DNA from: Pterobdella sp. o SKG-2022
Taxonomy: Eukaryota; Annelida; Clitellata; Hirudinida; Piscicolidae
Direction: 5' to 3'
DNA: 64,000 nt
NCBI GenBank assembly: GCA_964035795.1
Contig: OZ038322.1
Coordinates: 21,747,918-21,811,917, forward strand
The notes under the pieces were generated by a model. That model made no database searches. It was not told the origin of the DNA and saw only the letters and a program-made list of their open reading frames with translations. Positions within the stretch are counted from its first letter, which is position 1; every line of letters begins with the position of its first letter. The translations under genes were made by a program, and so were the position numbers. Below, in pieces: positions 1 to 25,507 of this stretch.

Positions 1-585
1 ACTTCGAATAGACTTTTGAACCTGTTATGATTCCACTATAATTGTTGAAGCAGTTGATAATACAATGGTCTCATTTGAAATATCTTAACTCTATTTGTAT
101 CGCTAGATCGGTATATATAGGTATAGCTATATCTGTCAAATAATTTCTACATAATAATATAAAAATTTATAATGAACGTTATTTTTTAAAATCAATTGCT
201 CAAATCTAAATTTTAACCCAGCATTCCATTACCAAATTTTTTATTAAATCTTTCACAACATATAACCAACCATCAGGTCCTTTAAATGTCTTTAGAAATC
301 CATCAAGAGATAGAATCAAGAGGAATGTAATAAGCGACAATATGTTGACGTGGCTACGGAGATATGATCGTTGAACTTCACAAGATTTTCGATCAATTAA
401 GAGAAAAAATGTTTGAAGAATGTTAGAGAAGTTTGGTAATGTAACTAGGAGTCAATCTATGCTTCCAGATTGATATTTAATTAGTTAACAGATCCAACTG
501 TACTTTGTATCTTGATTATTTGGAATTGAAATGAATACTATAAATATCAATAAATGAATAAAATAAATATCAAAAATTTATAGTT
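1..585. other. AT-rich flank, nothing recognised
   Basis: No open frame of note, no RNA gene and no repeat of the families seen elsewhere was recognised here. The stretch lies beyond the 3' end of the minus-strand membrane-protein gene. Confidence 0.5.
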
Positions 586-1290
586 TTATTTTTTGTTGAT
601 GTTGTTTTGTGGTTGATTTGGGATTTCGAGAAAGAAGTCATGTGATATGTTTCGATTGTATGTAGATGTATGTAAATGAATAAATGAACTGAGAGTGACT
701 GCAGAATAAAAAGGTGAAATAGGTTCTGAAATGCCAGAATGAACAAACGATCCTTTACCTTGATTAGTTTGACTTTTATCGTCAAAACTGTTAGTACTGC
801 CATTAACACTGGAGTTTTTTTCTTTTGTATTTAAAACACTTGGTGGATTGGAATGTATATTTTTAGGTAATTTGTTGAGGTTTTTTGGTAAGAGTGATGG
901 TTTGTTCAAAAACCATACAGCTATCCAAAATGCCAAAGCCACACTTGACCACATTCCTCCAACCACAAGAAAAACGAAAGCAACGGCAAGAACGCCATCA
1001 CTGAACCAATCCTGGTATGGGTTTTTTGTTGCCACCAAACAAGCACCCGTGAAGAGAAACATGAAGCCCGGAAGTGCTAGCGTTATACTGCTTCGAGGAA
1101 CGTTGTAGAAAAATAGTGCGCAGCGAGATTTACTTTGTATTTTATCTGAGACTTTTGAGGTTAGTTGTGACGTTTTACTAATGCTGCTACAACTACTGTA
1201 ACGTTGCATCACAGGTTTGATATCAAATTCGACTGCTCTGAATAGCGGTGGCTCGGTGACTGAAGCGATGGAATGGGAACTTGGCTGCAT
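586..1290 (-). CDS. Small two-helix membrane protein, family not recognised
   Basis: A single-exon open frame of 234 residues. The first ~65 residues are polar and Ser-rich. Two strongly hydrophobic segments follow: residues ~68-87 (around ALPGFMFLFTGACLV) and ~98-127 (around GVLAVAFVFLVVGGMW and VALAFWIAVWFL), separated by a short loop with NPYQDWFSDG. The last ~100 residues are polar, rich in Ser, Asn and Lys, and low in complexity. This pattern predicts a small integral membrane protein with both ends on one side. Base composition rises clearly above the flanking AT-rich DNA over the hydrophobic core, which supports real coding. The ATG at 1290 is the first in the frame. I do not recognise the family and no function is assigned. 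Splicing of the low-complexity tail cannot be excluded. Confidence 0.6.
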   Translation of the reverse strand: MQPSSHSIASVTEPPLFRAVEFDIKPVMQRYSSCSSISKTSQLTSKVSDKIQSKSRCALFFYNVPRSSITLALPGFMFLFTGACLVATKNPYQDWFSDGVLAVAFVFLVVGGMWSSVALAFWIAVWFLNKPSLLPKNLNKLPKNIHSNPPSVLNTKEKNSSVNGSTNSFDDKSQTNQGKGSFVHSGISEPISPFYSAVTLSSFIHLHTSTYNRNISHDFFLEIPNQPQNNINKK

Positions 1291-2149
1291 GGTTGAAGTA
1301 CTGAAGTTTGAAGATAGATGGATCTTTGTTTATAACTTCCGGCTTAATACATATAAATTAAATACATGATTCTATCGTAATTATAATAATAAACATTTAT
1401 CATTAAAATTGATTTAATTTATTATATTTCTAACTTAACTTCCAAATTTGAAATAATATTTCTTTTTAAACATATCAAAATTTTAAAATGTAATATACTC
1501 ACTTTAAATAACCAAATTCACAACAATTCTCAACCATTATGAATAGGGCACTTGCCTTATTGTGTTAGAATGTCCGCTTTATATACAACTTCCATACAAT
1601 AAATAAATCCCTTTTTGATTATTTTATTCAGTTATATTTAATCTATTCTAACAAAATCATCAAAAATTCTGCTTATTAGTGTATTGAGTACAAAATATAG
1701 TTAAAATGTCGTTAACTAAATACCTATGAGTAATTGTAGGCTATTTTTATCATTTCCTACTTTATTAGAGGAAATCATACAGGTGGGTTTTGTTTAATAA
1801 GAGTATTAATTTGAATTAAGTTAAAAATTTAAATAATATAATTAAAAGTACGAACCACGGTCTGTAATCAAACATTGAAATCTCTACCCCATGGTGTCAG
1901 CTTCTCTAGTAAAAGCTTCCTCTTAAATAAGTATTTAAAACTGGTGTTCACAACATCATCAATGTCGGTACATTCATGTGACTTGTGCAATCATAAAAAT
2001 ACAGAAAAACCCTGGTTGAAACGACTTTTTTTAAGGTTTATAAAAAAACTTCAATCTGGTAGCGAGTCTGTGAATTCAAAGTCAAAAGTTTATTTTGAAA
2101 TATTGAAAAAAATAAACCAAAGTTTAAAATGCTAACTTTTACATTTTAA
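1291..2149. other. Intergenic AT-rich DNA, nothing recognised
   Basis: Only a short open frame (1875-2135, 86 residues) without recognisable features is present. It is judged to be chance. Confidence 0.4.
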
Positions 2150-2250
2150 TTCTTCGAGCCAAACGTAAATATTCAATTGAAAACACTTTTGGGAGTTTAT
2201 TTTATTCCACGAAGTTTTTCGGAAGATGAACTTACATTATCAAGTGGAGG
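2150..2250 (-). repeat. Hammerhead-like dispersed element, copy 1 (tail type 2)
   Basis: On the minus strand 2248-2206 reads stem TCCAC, joining strand TTGATAAT, hairpin GTAAG/CTTCC, GAA, AAACTT, C, then stem GTGGA. The five-base outer stem is fully complementary. A tail shared with copies at 13.6 and 47.4 kb follows (2150-2205 on the plus strand, beginning near TTCTTCGAGCCAAAC). No inverted arm is visible on the other side, so this copy is not a foldback. Confidence 0.7.
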
Positions 2251-3592
2251 CATATTCTTAATATTCTTTTAGTGTAAATCTGGTCAGCTTAGTATAACGG
2301 ACCAAATTTCATAGACGTGTGGTTAGGTGTGTTATTTGATGTGTTGTTTCTTACAGAAAAAAATTCAAAAAACTGACTGAATTAATAGATGAAAAAATTG
2401 GTTTTAATTTGACCTCACTTCTGAATTATTTTTAATTATATTTTTGTATATTATTCAAAATACTGTATGTTGTTTTTATTTTATAAAATTGAAACTCAAA
2501 TCAAAAAACAGTGAGTAGTTTGGAATTGCTGAAAGCCATCGATTGTAGATTATAAATGAGCTTAAACAGATCCTCCCACCACCATTCCAAATAATTCATG
2601 TTCGGCAATAAGCTAACATTCTCTCAAAACTCATTTGAAACTGTATTAACTAGTCGTTAAAGAGTAGGCACTTTTTTTCAGGGTTGTGCCTTGATCCAAC
2701 CTTGCAATTGAATGCTTCTGAAAATTCTTTGTTGTTTGTCACCCTTCCTATAACTCTGCGATTTATTCAATTTTTTTTCTTGTTAAAGAGTATCAACTCA
2801 GATTTTAAATCCCCTCAATCATTAGAGAGGGTTTATTATGCGTTGCGGAGTAATGGTTGGATATGTAGAGAAACAGGTCAAGATACTAAGGGACTAAAAA
2901 ATAATGTAAATTATAACTATAGCTTAAAAATACTGGATATTTTTCAGTTTAGAAAAAAGATCATGAGAAACGTGAAGTATTTAATACGGTAGCATGAGTA
3001 GTACAAGGGTTAATTAAAAGCATCGGTTTGTAAAAGATATTAAAAGCCTAAAAACTTCTTGAACTGATCATGTTCTATAAATAGATATTACCCATACTTT
3101 TTTTTGGTACTGCTCATAGTCGAAGTAATAAAAAGTATCGAAATTTATTTCGAATCAGTTTTTGCCACTTATGTAGCGACCGAAATCTGGTATTTCTCGA
3201 ATTATTAATGATTCACTTATTTTTTGCATGAAACTAGTTATATAATCTTTGAATTTGAATATTTAAACAAATGAGTGATGATTTCTATTTTCAAACCTTA
3301 TCTTTCTGTTTCTATCAATAATTTTCAAGTTTCTCATGCTAAAAGTTTAGTAATTTGCATTTGTGAATATAATGTTAAAAACCTGAGATTATTGAAGGTG
3401 TGAGGACTTCTAAAGTAAATTGTTGATGTTTTTTTATTATATTCTGAACACAGTTGCTGTAGGAGTTTTTATTAAAGTTGAAAAACAATCCCATTGATAT
3501 AAGTTCTAAAAAAAGCATTCAATTTATTTGAATCATATTTAAGCAACTTTATAAATTATTATCCGGTATGATGCCTCACGTGCAATTGAAGC
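2251..3592. other. AT-rich DNA, nothing recognised
   Basis: An open frame of 102 codons at 2684-2992 (+) starts in a low-complexity context and resembles no family I know. No splice-consistent exon was found in this stretch. Confidence 0.4.
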
Positions 3593-4761
3593 ATGGTGAA
3601 CTGCCAAAATAAAACCAAAAATACCAATCAGTTTCCAAGTGGACCTTTAAATGTTCATGGACTATCTAGTAAATCTAAAAAAGAGTGCCTAGACAAAGTA
3701 TTCACCGAATACAACATGGATTTACTTTGTCTACAGGAAACGAAGGCTTCGAAGGAACAAACAAAAAAATTGAAAAACTGCAATTCACATTTTCTCTCGT
3801 CAAAATCAAAATATTACGGTTTAGGTTTTTAGTGAAAAAAATATGAGAAATGTCTGTATAGAAAACGAAAGTGACAGACTCGCAATTTTCGAAGGTTCAA
3901 TCAAAAGCTCCAGTATAAAAGTTTTGAGTTGCTATGAATCAACTCAAGTTTCATGCCACAACTCAAAAAATTCATCAAAACAAAAAATAATTAAATACTA
4001 CTAATTCAAAGAGATTTTAATGAAAAAATAGGCAAAAACTCAAAAATTAAACCACAAAGGTAATTTTGCAAAAGGGCGTGTAAACAAAAATTGAAATATC
4101 CTGAATGAACTTTTTACTTTAAATAATCTGCCACCAACAACATCTTTAAACATCTTGCCAGACATCTGACAACCTGGAACTAAAATCTAAATAACAAAAC
4201 AGGCTAAAAAACAATGGAATATCTGATCAATTTTCGACAAATTAAAAAATTCAAGAGTTACTTAGACATAACATTTCCACAGGCCACATACTTGTCAAAA
4301 TGACCTTCGAGCGATGGCTGAAGTGCTGTCATGTTTATGTTGTATCTGGAAATAGCTCTTAGAGGTCAGAAGCAAAATCAGGGTGCAAGACATCCCACGC
4401 AGATGGGAAGAATTTTGTAAGCAAAGAAGGCATAAACATCCCAAAAGTAGAAAAAATTTTGGAAAAATGGAATCTGCACATGAACAATGACAAAACAGAA
4501 GTTCTAACAATAAAACCAGGGTCTCAAATTGCGGCAAGAAGACGCTGGCAAATGTTAGGTCACATTTTTCGAGTGAATGACCAAGTTTTGGCAAAAAGAG
4601 CTAAAATGGAATGCCTTGCCTCGAAAAACAAAAAAAGAGAAAGACCAAGCACCAGTCTCTTTCCAACCATCAGAAGAGACCTAAAAAGCCATAAGCTCAC
4701 ACTCAACGAATCAATTGAACTGGCTCAAAACAAAAAACGTTGGAAACTGAAGGAAAGCCTG

Positions 4762-4790
<29 letters not shown>
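3593..4790 (+). mobile_element. Decayed, internally deleted non-LTR retrotransposon (LINE)
   Basis: Near 3650-3800 the translation carries an AP-endonuclease start (NVHGLSSKSKKECLDKVF, then MDLLCLQETKAS). Near 4459-4767 it carries the end of a LINE polyprotein: the end of the RT palm (EKWNLHMNNDKTEVLTI), then RRRWQMLGHIFRV, the usual RRxxxLGHxxR motif of LINE C-termini. About 650 bases between them hold only broken frames, so most of the RT is missing. The 3' side runs into an AT-dinucleotide tract near 4819-4834. The copy is plus-strand, antisense to the M13 peptidase gene whose last exons lie just beyond it. Clade not determined. It is a dead copy. Confidence 0.75.
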
Positions 4791-13284
<8,494 letters not shown>

Positions 13285-13590
13285 TTAGGGCTACTCTTAG
13301 CTGTATTTCAGTTTCTAAAACTTACAGGTTGATTTAAACGTTGATGAAAAGGTTGTTAAATTGCGTTGTAACTTAGTATGATTTGATAATCTTTTATATC
13401 CATCTGATGCCTGGTCAATACTTTCTCTCGTTTCGAGATAACTCTATCCAACTTTTAAAACTCGAATAACGATTTTGAAGTATTTCTTATTACCACAAAC
13501 TTTTCTTTAAAAATATCAATTCAAATCAATAATAACGTGAATTTTATAAAAATTTTAGCTTTCGAATCCATTTATAATGAACCCTTTTTA
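13285..13590. other. Upstream region of the M13 gene
   Basis: This is the presumed promoter side of the minus-strand M13 gene. No TATA box or other site could be picked out with confidence in this AT-rich sequence. Confidence 0.35.
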
Positions 13591-13741
13591 ATTCTTCGAG
13601 CCAAACATAAATATTCAAATTAAAACACTTTTAGGAGTTTATAATACTCCACGATAACTTTTTGTAAATGAACTTACCTTATCAAGTTTTGCTTCGTGGA
13701 ATAAATAAACTTTTAAGACTTTTTTTAATTGAATATATATG
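13591..13741 (-). repeat. Foldback element with degenerate hammerhead-like core, copy 4
   Basis: The 5' arm (from TTCTTCGAGCCAAAC through AGGAGTTTATAATACTCC) is mirrored by 13690-13740 (GTGGAATAAATAAACTTTTA and on). This is the same tail type as copies at 2.2 and 47.4 kb, here present on both sides of the core. The core at ~13649-13687 keeps TTGATAA and the order of segments, but stems II and III have decayed. Confidence 0.65.
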
Positions 13742-15120
13742 ATGAACACTTTTTTTAAAAAATGAAGTTCTAAAGATTTTAATCAAACAAATAAAAACTA
13801 CTGAAGATTTAGACTCAATTATTCTTTTCTATTATTCTCAAGCATATTAATTCTGCAAAAATCGATTATAACTAAAAGAAATATTAGGATTTTTGAATAG
13901 TTTTAGAAGCCATTTCGATAAATGGATACGACATTTGATGGTGTATTGAAATCTTCATATGAAGTTCAATTGTTGGACGTTAGGGGTTTTCAATTAATTT
14001 AGCTTCAAAAGTTTACTAAAATTATCAAATCGACCTATCGTTAAAAAGCTGACCAAATACAGCGGATAGATAAAGTTAAGGAAGTGGCAAGCATAGTAAA
14101 TTTAATAACACAATAAAACAAGTTTTGTGCAAAGTTTCAGCAAACTTTTCAATTTTTTAAAAATGTATTCATTTTTAGTTGAAAATGTAATTTTTAAATT
14201 TTGATATTTATATTTAAACTTATTTTGAAAGATCAATAAGAACTTTGAATCGGTTAATTTTTTTTGCATTCTATTACCTTAAGACTATAGAAACAAAGTA
14301 ATGATTTTTTCCAAAAGCCACAATATAAGGAATATAATTTCAGAACACTAGTAAGTTTATTAGGATCGCGGAAGTTTAAACCATTTACGCGTTTACGAAC
14401 ATTATATGAACAAGCATAGAATCAAGAATTTATTTTTCTACAAACTTCAAATTTTTAAAATAAACCGAATAAAATTATTTATAACTACTTTTATTTTTTT
14501 TTTTATAAATTTATAACTTATTTATCTGCGTTATTGATTTTTAAAATTTGAAGTTTGTTTCTTGAAGTTTGGCCTTAATTCTTGATTGGAGTTTAAAATT
14601 TAGTCGATTTATGTTTCAAAAAGGTTTATTAATGAGGATTATAGATTTGATAATGATTCAATGGATGCAAAAGATTCATTAATAGACAATTCTATAAAAA
14701 TTATTTTCTATTTCTCTAATTATGTTGGGTAATAATGAAAACTTTGCTCAAACTCTATACAGATTTGTGAGTTTCAAAAACTCAAAAAGGATCAAAGCTA
14801 TGAAATCAAACAGTTTTGGCAAAAAGAAGCTTAAACTAATGCATGAAAAATTTACTTATAATATGTTTTTCATGCATGAAAATACTCTCATCATTTGCTA
14901 TATATAAAAATTTAAATTTATTATACAAAAATGTGGATTTTAAAAATAAAAGCAAACTAAATTTTCATGAATTCATTTTATTGCTTTATTGATAATTTAT
15001 TAATTCTTCCCCGATATTTCTTGATTTCATTTATTATGTTTTTCTAATTTGAATAAGTTTCTACATTGAAAACAAATACTGATTTTTCAATTTTTTTTGT
15101 TTTGTTCCAGAATTCTTCAG
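13742..15120. other. AT-rich DNA, nothing recognised
   Basis: The short open frame at 14722-14907 has no recognisable features. No exon-like stretch was found. Confidence 0.45.
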
Positions 15121-15129
15121 ATAAGTTGA

Positions 15130-15610
15130 GAAACTCTCTTCTCTTTTTCCATCTGAGTCTTCTACCTTAAGTGGATGGGATGGGTAGAAAGCTTTTTGGT
15201 TGAGTTAAGGGGTTGTTTTAGAAAAAGTGTTTTTGTTTCAGTGTGAAGGTGTTGTGTATTTGTGTCTAGAGTGCATCTAGTGATGGTTCAGAGAGCTGTA
15301 TTTTTTATTAGTTGCAGTTTATTCAGTTTTTAAAGCCAGCGTATGTTCTTTTGTAAACTTTAATTTTACCAGTAAAATTATTCAGTGTGGTTGGTGACAT
15401 TTTTGGGAACCGAACTGTGTTGGAATATTCAAGTATTTGGAAAAGTAGGGTTTTATTAATGACTATTAGGGTCTTCATACTTTTGCCCCAGTTTGTGGAG
15501 GTTGATGGGCCCTAATGATGTCTGCTGTAGATCTACCTTATTTGAACGCCGATTGCGTGGGGCCGATAAACTCTTTCGCGGCTTCTTGTATGCTATTGAC
15601 TATATCAAAA
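15130..15610 (-). mobile_element. LINE reverse-transcriptase fragment, decayed
   Basis: Minus-strand translation near 15600-15500 gives EFIGPTQSAFK, a stop, then GRSTADIIRAHQ. This is the QxGFRxGRSTxDxI region that opens the RT palm of many LINEs. Further matches are scattered down to ~15330 in changing frames. Several stops and frameshifts are present. The adjacent GC-richer stretch to ~16020 may belong to the same or another element, but I could not place it. Confidence 0.6.
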
Positions 15611-17115
15611 AAAATAACAATTAATTGAACTCTTGGTAGCATATATACAGATTGTGGTGCCCAGTCGCATACATACATATATATGAGCACCCGATCCTCA
15701 GTTCGGAGTTGAACCCGTTCTTTTCTTCATCAAAGCATAAATTGGAGGAAATGTATTAGACCCTCTGATAACATATGTTATAAAGTTTTACCTTAAGAGA
15801 GCGTGCTTGAAATCACAAACCAGTGTACCCCATTCTGCTGCTCAGCAAGCATCTTGTTTAGCTGCGTACCTTTTATCTTTAATAAAATTGTCAATTGCTC
15901 ACTATTGAATAAAACAAGCGGTCCACAAGCATCGTGAGCCGGTTAGTGATAGATAGGTTTGATGTCGGTGTGAATCGTGTATTCCTCGTCTTTTGGAGCA
16001 TAGGCTGTCGCTTGGTCTTTAAGGATGAAAGTATAAGTTGGAATATTACATGACCATTTTAGACTACTGTTAAAAACTTTTTTGGTGAAATTGTACTATT
16101 TTGTAAAATTTGACTACCATCATAAAGTATTTTTGTAAAATTTGACTACCATTATGAAGTATTTTTGTGACCTTAAACTAATATTATGAAAAAAAAATTA
16201 TAAAACTAGTATAAAAGATTTATTAAAAATTTATAAAAGAATTATAAACTATTATGTAGTATTTTGTAAAATTTGACTAGAGTAGTAGAATTATTTTTTA
16301 AATAAATATTGAAATATGGTTTTTCTTTTAATGAAAAATGTAGATGACCAGGAACTGAAAGCAAAAGAAATACCCTTACAAAAAATGTTTATTATTTGTG
16401 TCATTTGAAAAAAATAATTGAATCTAATTAATAAAAACTTATTAAAATCAAATATAAAACAAAAAATTTTTTTAACAAGACTCAAACTTATTATAAATGT
16501 ATTGAAAACAACAATCAACTTGAATCTGAAGTATTAAATTAATATTTTAAAATTTATAGTTTATTACATAAATACAACACTTGTTTTATAACTCATATTT
16601 CAATTGTATGAAATCAGTCTTATTTAACAGTCCTTAAAGCAAGGCTCTTTAGTATGTCTACTGATTATAGAGAGCTTTGAGATCAAAAAAGAAGTTAATG
16701 CAACAATAAGATCCAAACATCTTGATTCTGTGTTATAGGTTTGCAGCTTTCCTTGTTAGAGATGTCAAAGAGTTGAGTGGTTTCAATAGAGGTTGGTGAT
16801 GGATTGGTATCAAGAGAGTGTATGAATGGTCTTATAATGTATCGAAGACAGAAATGATTTTAATGTGAAAGGTGGTAAGAGTACAACGAGGTCTCCTCAG
16901 TAACTTCATACAACTTGTCTATTTCAGCTTTATCACTATTGGAAATGGTATGCGAGCTGGAGATCTCCAGAGACAATTGTGTTGCAAGCTTTCAGATGAT
17001 TTATCAACTTTCCATAACTTCTTCTTCAACTATACATTCATTGGTTTTCCACCTAAATTTTTTTATAAATCAAATTAAATTTTTGAAATCAAATTAAATT
17101 TTAAATGAGAAAAAT
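15611..17115. other. Non-coding DNA with a short tandem repeat
   Basis: Around 16099-16165 a ~33-base unit beginning TTTTTGTAAAATTTGACTAC is repeated in tandem about twice, with a partial copy near 16260. The rest, including 15640-16020 with its higher GC, may be an old mobile-element piece. No gene was recognised. Confidence 0.4.
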
Positions 17116-17121
17116 ATATTC

Positions 17122-17198
17122 ACACTAGATAATGTAAGATACTCTTACGAAAAGCTTCGTGTATAAAGTTTCTCAATAAACCTTAGTGTTTGTTTCTA
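17122..17198 (+). repeat. Hammerhead-like dispersed element, copy 5
   Basis: Plus strand 17122-17162: ACAC, joining strand TAGATAAT, hairpin GTAAG-ATACT-CTTAC, GAA, AAGCTT, C, GTGT. Outer stem ACAC/GTGT and stem II are perfect. It is followed by a tail AATAAACCTTAGTGTTTGTT shared with copies at 31.1 and 36.0 kb. Confidence 0.75.
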
Positions 17199-17816
17199 TT
17201 ATAAAAAAATATTCAAGGTTAAATTATTAAAATTCTCTAGTGAGAAGAATTTGTATTTTAAAACATGAAATTAAAATTTCATGTGAATGAAAATTTATTT
17301 AAACTGAAGGTATGTATGAAATTCCAACTAAAAATCCATAAAACTTAAAAAATGTAATAAGAGTGTTAGGCCAAGCAAATTTATGATATTTTTCTCGATT
17401 AAATACAGCTTATTTAAATAGCAGGATAAACATTAACTAAAGTGAAGAAAAAATCAGGTATAATTTACTAAAAAATTGGATAATATCTAATGATAATCAG
17501 TTGGAATTTTTAAAAATTTCATTGTTATTCGGGAGTTTAACAATAATCCTTACCTAAACAAGAGAAATTCATGAAAAAACCGCCAAAGTTGAAAAATTCT
17601 AACAAATCGTCTCATGAATAGTCAAATAACATGAAATGTACTACTTTGGAGCATAATTTGTTGAATAAAATGAAGTTTTCAACAAATATTATTTAAAAAA
17701 GTAAAACGAAATTTCCTCTGGGCGCAAAAGTCGCAGAACTGAGCGTTAATAAAAATAGTGTTCAAACTTAGTTGTGAACTCTGTAAATGTAAATGGTTGA
17801 AACTTCCGCGGCCCAG

Positions 17817-19125
17817 TTTATTAAGATACGAAGCTTTTCGTTATCAACGCAACATTTTCAAGTATGAGAAACAGTTTTATTGATTTTACTATGGCAACAG
17901 ATGAAAGTTAATTTTAAGCATCATAATTATTGCTGAAAATATCACTAGTTATAAAGTAGATGAGCTATCATGTAAAAAGTTGATAAATAAGAAACGATAA
18001 TAAAATAAGGCCTATTATGTAACACCATTTATAAATAATAATAAATTCCTAATATCTTTATGGTAATTTAAAGTTAGGTTTTGCATTTTAATTAAGAACG
18101 TTTCCAGTATCCTTCTTTTTCCCCAATCTTCTGAGGCACGCATCAAGGTCTTTCACGAGAATTTTTGTAGGGTACTTCGATATGTGTTTTGCTGATTCAG
18201 ATGTCCCTTTCACCGCTTCACGTTCCGCCCCTCTTAGCTCCACATTTTTTTCGTTTCCCCCACTTACGTTTCTCTACAACTTCATTCCTCTTTGTATATT
18301 ACATTGTGTACATGCGAAATTCTGTCTTTAAGGGAGAAGAGTCTTTATTTTAGATGTGATCCAGGAGTATGAAAACATGATGACATTTTAGGTAAATGAG
18401 TTTAATTTATCAATGTACTTGTGTATGTACAACGCATTTTTTGGACAGTAAGGAATTTTGAAGTGAATCTCCTCAGATTTTCAAAGAGCCAGCTTGGGAT
18501 CAAACTCTCTTCCTTCGGTGTGTCAAATTGTTTAAAAACAGAGATGATAAACTTTTCAGGAAAACCAGTAAGTTTATATTTTTTATGTATCTCGCTCCTT
18601 TCTAGTTCGAAATTTTACCCGATCCTGTTAGCTCTATGTAAATCTCCTTCTATAAGATTTCTTTTGTATTACTTTGGAACCGCCGACGTTCAATGAATCG
18701 GTAATTTATTCTTTTTTTGTATCACTTCAAAAGATAGGAAGCCACCTGAGTTTCTAGATATTTGGGTGTCCAGAAACTTTGTTGGATTCACTTCAACGAC
18801 CAGCTTTATATTTTTATGTAAAGAGTTGAGAGCATTGAAAAGTGCATCGTCCTTGTTTTTCTTCTTTCTAACATATGTGTCGTCCACATCTCTCACGTTT
18901 TGAGGGACAACTACCTTTTCTTCCATTAGTTTAGGAAGCAACCAGAAAACACAACAGATAAAAGGCCTTTCATGAGAACACCGTCAATCTTTTATATAGC
19001 TTTTCATTTGCTGAAAAAATATTCTCTTGCAATAATTATCTGTTGCTATAGTAATATCCATAAAACTGTTTCTCATACTTGAAAATGTTACGCTTATAAC
19101 GAAAAGCTTCGTATCTTAATAAACT
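17817..19125 (-). mobile_element. Penelope-like element fragment between inverted ~90 bp repeats
   Basis: The ends, 17817-17905 and 19038-19125, are inverted copies of one another (about 90% by eye). Each carries the hammerhead-like core: minus strand 17865-17826 and plus strand 19075-19114, outer stem ATAC/GTAT. Between them on the minus strand is the C-terminal part of a reverse transcriptase (see the pseudogene entry). Penelope-like elements are known to carry terminal repeats and hammerhead ribozymes, which fits. The fragment is truncated; no endonuclease domain was seen. Confidence 0.6.
18421..18941 (-). pseudogene. Reverse transcriptase C-terminal fragment, Penelope-like, broken
   Basis: From 18941 downward the frame has a DDTYVRKK catalytic-type stretch, then VVEVNPTKFLDTQISR and FEVIQKKNKLPIH. 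The same frame goes on past three in-frame stops with SAVPK, YKRNLIEGDLHRANRI, KYKLTGFPEKFIISVFKQFD and SLIPSWLFENLRRF to ~18421. The order (DD, FLDT, KLPIHWTS-like, RNxIxGDLHRAxRI) is what I know from Penelope-like and related RTs of invertebrates. The first stop stands where a Trp is expected. Non-functional. Confidence 0.65.
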
Positions 19126-19345
19126 AACTAGAACTCTGAAATTATACTTTAGAAACAAAAATTTTACATTTTTGAAGATTTTAACTTTTTTATTATTCTA
19201 AGGTCTCTGGTTCTTTATAAAAACGATTATTCAATGGTCTGTTTGAGAAATTCTTTTCTACTTTGTTTGAGCTTCCAATGTTAACTCAGATTAAAAGATT
19301 TCTAAAATAAAAAAATGCTAAGTTACACTTTTTGTTTTTAAGCAA
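19126..19345. other. Short AT-rich spacer
   Basis: This spacer separates the Penelope-like fragment from the next LINE relic. No feature seen. Confidence 0.4.
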
Positions 19346-19349
19346 TAAC

Positions 19350-19580
19350 CTTTGCTGGTGGGCAACTTCCATTTTCAACCCGTTGCATATGAGACAAAAG
19401 GCTGCTGCGGCCCCTCAACCGGCAGCTTTGTTGAGGAGTTAGGCAGAAAATTTTCGAGGCGACTAGAAACCCTTTGGAGGCAGTCTGGTTGTGCCAGAAG
19501 GTTTCTCTGGCAATTGTCTGCGGCAATGCTACCAGCATTCTTTCCTGTCTCCGCTCTCCTTCCTCTCTCTCTTAAGTGTA
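19350..19580 (+). mobile_element. LINE 3'-coding-end fragment
   Basis: Translation gives FHFQPVAYETKGCCGPSTGSF, then VEELGRKFSRR, and after a frame change FLWQLSAAMLPAFF. The pattern PVAxETxGxxGxxTxxFxxELGRR followed by an aromatic LxQR-type block is a frequent C-terminus of invertebrate non-LTR retrotransposon proteins. The stretch is sharply GC-richer than its surroundings, as expected of a recent insert. No RT domain remains. Confidence 0.5.

Positions 19581-25507
<5,927 letters not shown>

Noticed and set aside
1875..2992. Small plus-strand open frames (1875-2135, 2684-2992)
   Set aside because: Low complexity, no family features, no splice partners; expected by chance.
19338..19538. Minus-strand open frame over the 19.35 kb LINE piece
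   Set aside because: The plus-strand frame carries the LINE C-terminal pattern; the minus frame is its shadow.
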